Assembly: GCA_030038215.1 (NCBI GenBank)
Contig: JASHPI010000039.1
Location: 1-37,871, forward strand
Length of the DNA: 37,871 nt
Source: Vulcanimicrobiota bacterium
GTDB taxonomy: Bacteria > Vulcanimicrobiota > Vulcanimicrobiia > Vulcanimicrobiales > Vulcanimicrobiaceae
Direction: 5' to 3'
Each line of letters opens with the position of its first letter. Position 1 is the stretch's first letter. The position numbers and the translations under genes are program-made. Shown piece after piece: positions 37,021 through 37,871 of this stretch. Below the pieces are notes generated by a model. That model had not been told where the DNA came from and searched no databases. It worked only from the letters and a program-made list of their open reading frames with translations.

Positions 37021-37871
37021 GGCGTAGCTCGATCGATGATGGCGCGCAACGCAACGCCGCGCGGCAGTGTCCCCGGCGTGCGCCCGGACTCACCGCCGAT
37101 GCGGCTTGCGACGAACGCATCGGCCACCTGGGTGGGTGCATAGCGAACGAGCAATGCCGCCTGCCAAAGCAGCGCCATGCGCTCGGCGATCCAGCGGGCC
37201 TGTCCTTCGAGCTCGTTCGGATCGCGAAGGTCGCGTTCCAAGCGATGCGCTTCCGCCGCAATGCGCGCCTGCGACAGGGCCGGCTCGATCTCGCTTCGCC
37301 AAGCTTCGAGCGCATCGGGCTGTTTGTTCACGATTCTCAGCACGTCCAGTGCGTTGATGTTACCCGAACCCTCCCAAATTGAGTTCAGCGGCGCTTCCCG
37401 GTAGAGACGGGGCATGATCGATTCCTCGACGTAGCCGTTGCCGCCTAGGCACTCGAGCGCCTCAACCACGATCGCGGGCGCTCGCTTGCAGACGTAGTAC
37501 TTGCCGAGTGCGGTGCCGATGCGTTTGAGCGCGGCAGCGCGCCGATCGTTCGGCGCGTCGTCGATCGCGCGCGCGATGCGCATGAACAGGGTGGTTGCGG
37601 CCTCCGACTCGAGCGACAGATCCGCCAGCACGTTCTGCATCAGCGAATGGTCGATCAGCGCTGCACCAAAAGCGAACCGATAGGTCACGTGATGCACGGC
37701 TTGCGCGAGTGCCGCGCGAATGAGCCCCGCCGAGCCGATCGTGCAATCGAGTCGCGTGTAGTTCACCATCTCGACGATCGTCGCTAGACCGCGCCCCTCT
37801 TCGCCGATCAGCCAGCCGTGCGTAGCGTCGAACTCGACTTCGGCCGAAGCGTTGCTGCGGTTTCCTAGTTT
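37017..37871 (-). CDS. acyl-CoA dehydrogenase, C-terminal part (cut by window edge)
   Basis: The last 284 residues of an acyl-CoA dehydrogenase; the reading frame stays open to the window edge, so the track's ATG at 37769 is internal. The edge region reads KLGNRSNASAEVEFDATHGW, then LIGEEGRGLATIVEMV, the central beta-domain to helical-domain junction of this family. The C-terminal helical domain follows: RLDCTIGSAGLIRAALAQAV, FGAALIDHSLMQNVLADLSL, and the ECLGGNGYVEE FAD/substrate-site motif, then NSIWEGSGNINALDVLR. Full enzymes of the AidB/DmdC-like group are about 550-600 residues; the C-terminal extension after the GSGN motif fits that group rather than short-chain acyl-CoA dehydrogenases. 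It oxidises an acyl-CoA with transfer of electrons to ETF. Overlaps the next gene by ATGA. Confidence 0.9.
   Translation of the reverse strand, partial: KLGNRSNASAEVEFDATHGWLIGEEGRGLATIVEMVNYTRLDCTIGSAGLIRAALAQAVHHVTYRFAFGAALIDHSLMQNVLADLSLESEAATTLFMRIARAIDDAPNDRRAAALKRIGTALGKYYVCKRAPAIVVEALECLGGNGYVEESIMPRLYREAPLNSIWEGSGNINALDVLRIVNKQPDALEAWRSEIEPALSQARIAAEAHRLERDLRDPNELEGQARWIAERMALLWQAALLVRYAPTQVADAFVASRIGGESGRTPGTLPRGVALRAIIDRATP

Noticed and set aside
37017-37769. Complete acyl-CoA dehydrogenase starting at the track ATG (37769)
   Set aside because: The frame continues to the window edge with conserved family sequence, so the ATG is an internal Met and the gene is cut.
1-37871. CRISPR array, insertion sequence, prophage or integrase
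   Set aside because: No regularly spaced repeats, transposase or integrase motifs, or phage structural genes were seen on either strand.

Overview
The window is a GC-rich, densely coded stretch of bacterial chromosome. It holds about 40 protein genes, no rRNA, tRNA, CRISPR array, insertion sequence or phage gene, and no gene-free stretch longer than about 175 bases. A TonB-dependent outer-membrane receptor points to a two-membrane envelope, and a caa3-type cytochrome c oxidase points to aerobic respiration. GTG and TTG starts and 4-base stop/start overlaps are common. The mix (TonB receptor with a carboxypeptidase-regulatory N-terminus, many unrecognised secreted proteins, DUF4081-type acetyltransferase, A2-type caa3 oxidase) reminds me of Candidatus Eremiobacterota/Vulcanimicrobiota. 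That is a low-confidence impression from gene style, not a phylogenetic result.

Region 1 (1-3197): a short HTH protein, a DUF3237 protein, an HTH-GAF regulator and a divergent ABATE/CGNR regulator coupled to a TMEM175-type potassium channel. The 165 bases between the two divergent regulators carry interlocked back-to-back promoters and five copies of an AGGTTA-like half-site. Region 2 (3198-8467): periplasmic/redox genes: a PAP2 acid phosphatase, an unrecognised secreted protein coupled to a cupredoxin, and on the minus strand a GlcG/HbpS-like protein followed by a cytochrome c-PQQ dehydrogenase with a lanthanide-type Asp-Tyr-Asp motif. Region 3 (8634-11681): a divergent benzoylformate-decarboxylase-like ThDP enzyme and a DHA2 exporter. 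Region 4 (11858-15860): small soluble, secreted and membrane proteins, including a secreted alpha/beta hydrolase. Region 5 (15891-20504): the TonB receptor, a strong hairpin overlapping the start of a 56-residue membrane protein missing from the ORF track, a GNAT enzyme coupled to an RskA-like anti-sigma fragment, and an unknown helical protein behind nested palindromes.

Region 6 (20523-32540) is the most coherent system. One block encodes a GH20 beta-hexosaminidase, a permease fused to a PDZ domain, a methyltransferase and a lone HyuA-type hydantoinase/oxoprolinase. A second block, beyond a convergent amino-acid permease and DUF4870 gene, encodes an FAD oxidoreductase, a minimal HExxH metalloprotein, a BadF-type (GlcNAc-like) kinase and NanE. 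Together they look like an amino-sugar scavenging route: glycan hydrolysis, uptake, phosphorylation, and ManNAc-6-P to GlcNAc-6-P epimerisation. NagA, NagB, NanA and HyuB are absent from the window.

Region 7 (32585-36406) is a caa3 oxidase operon, coxB (with fused cytochrome c), coxA, coxC and two tiny membrane proteins. Region 8 (36424-37871) holds a membrane protein and the C-terminal part of an acyl-CoA dehydrogenase running off the right edge.
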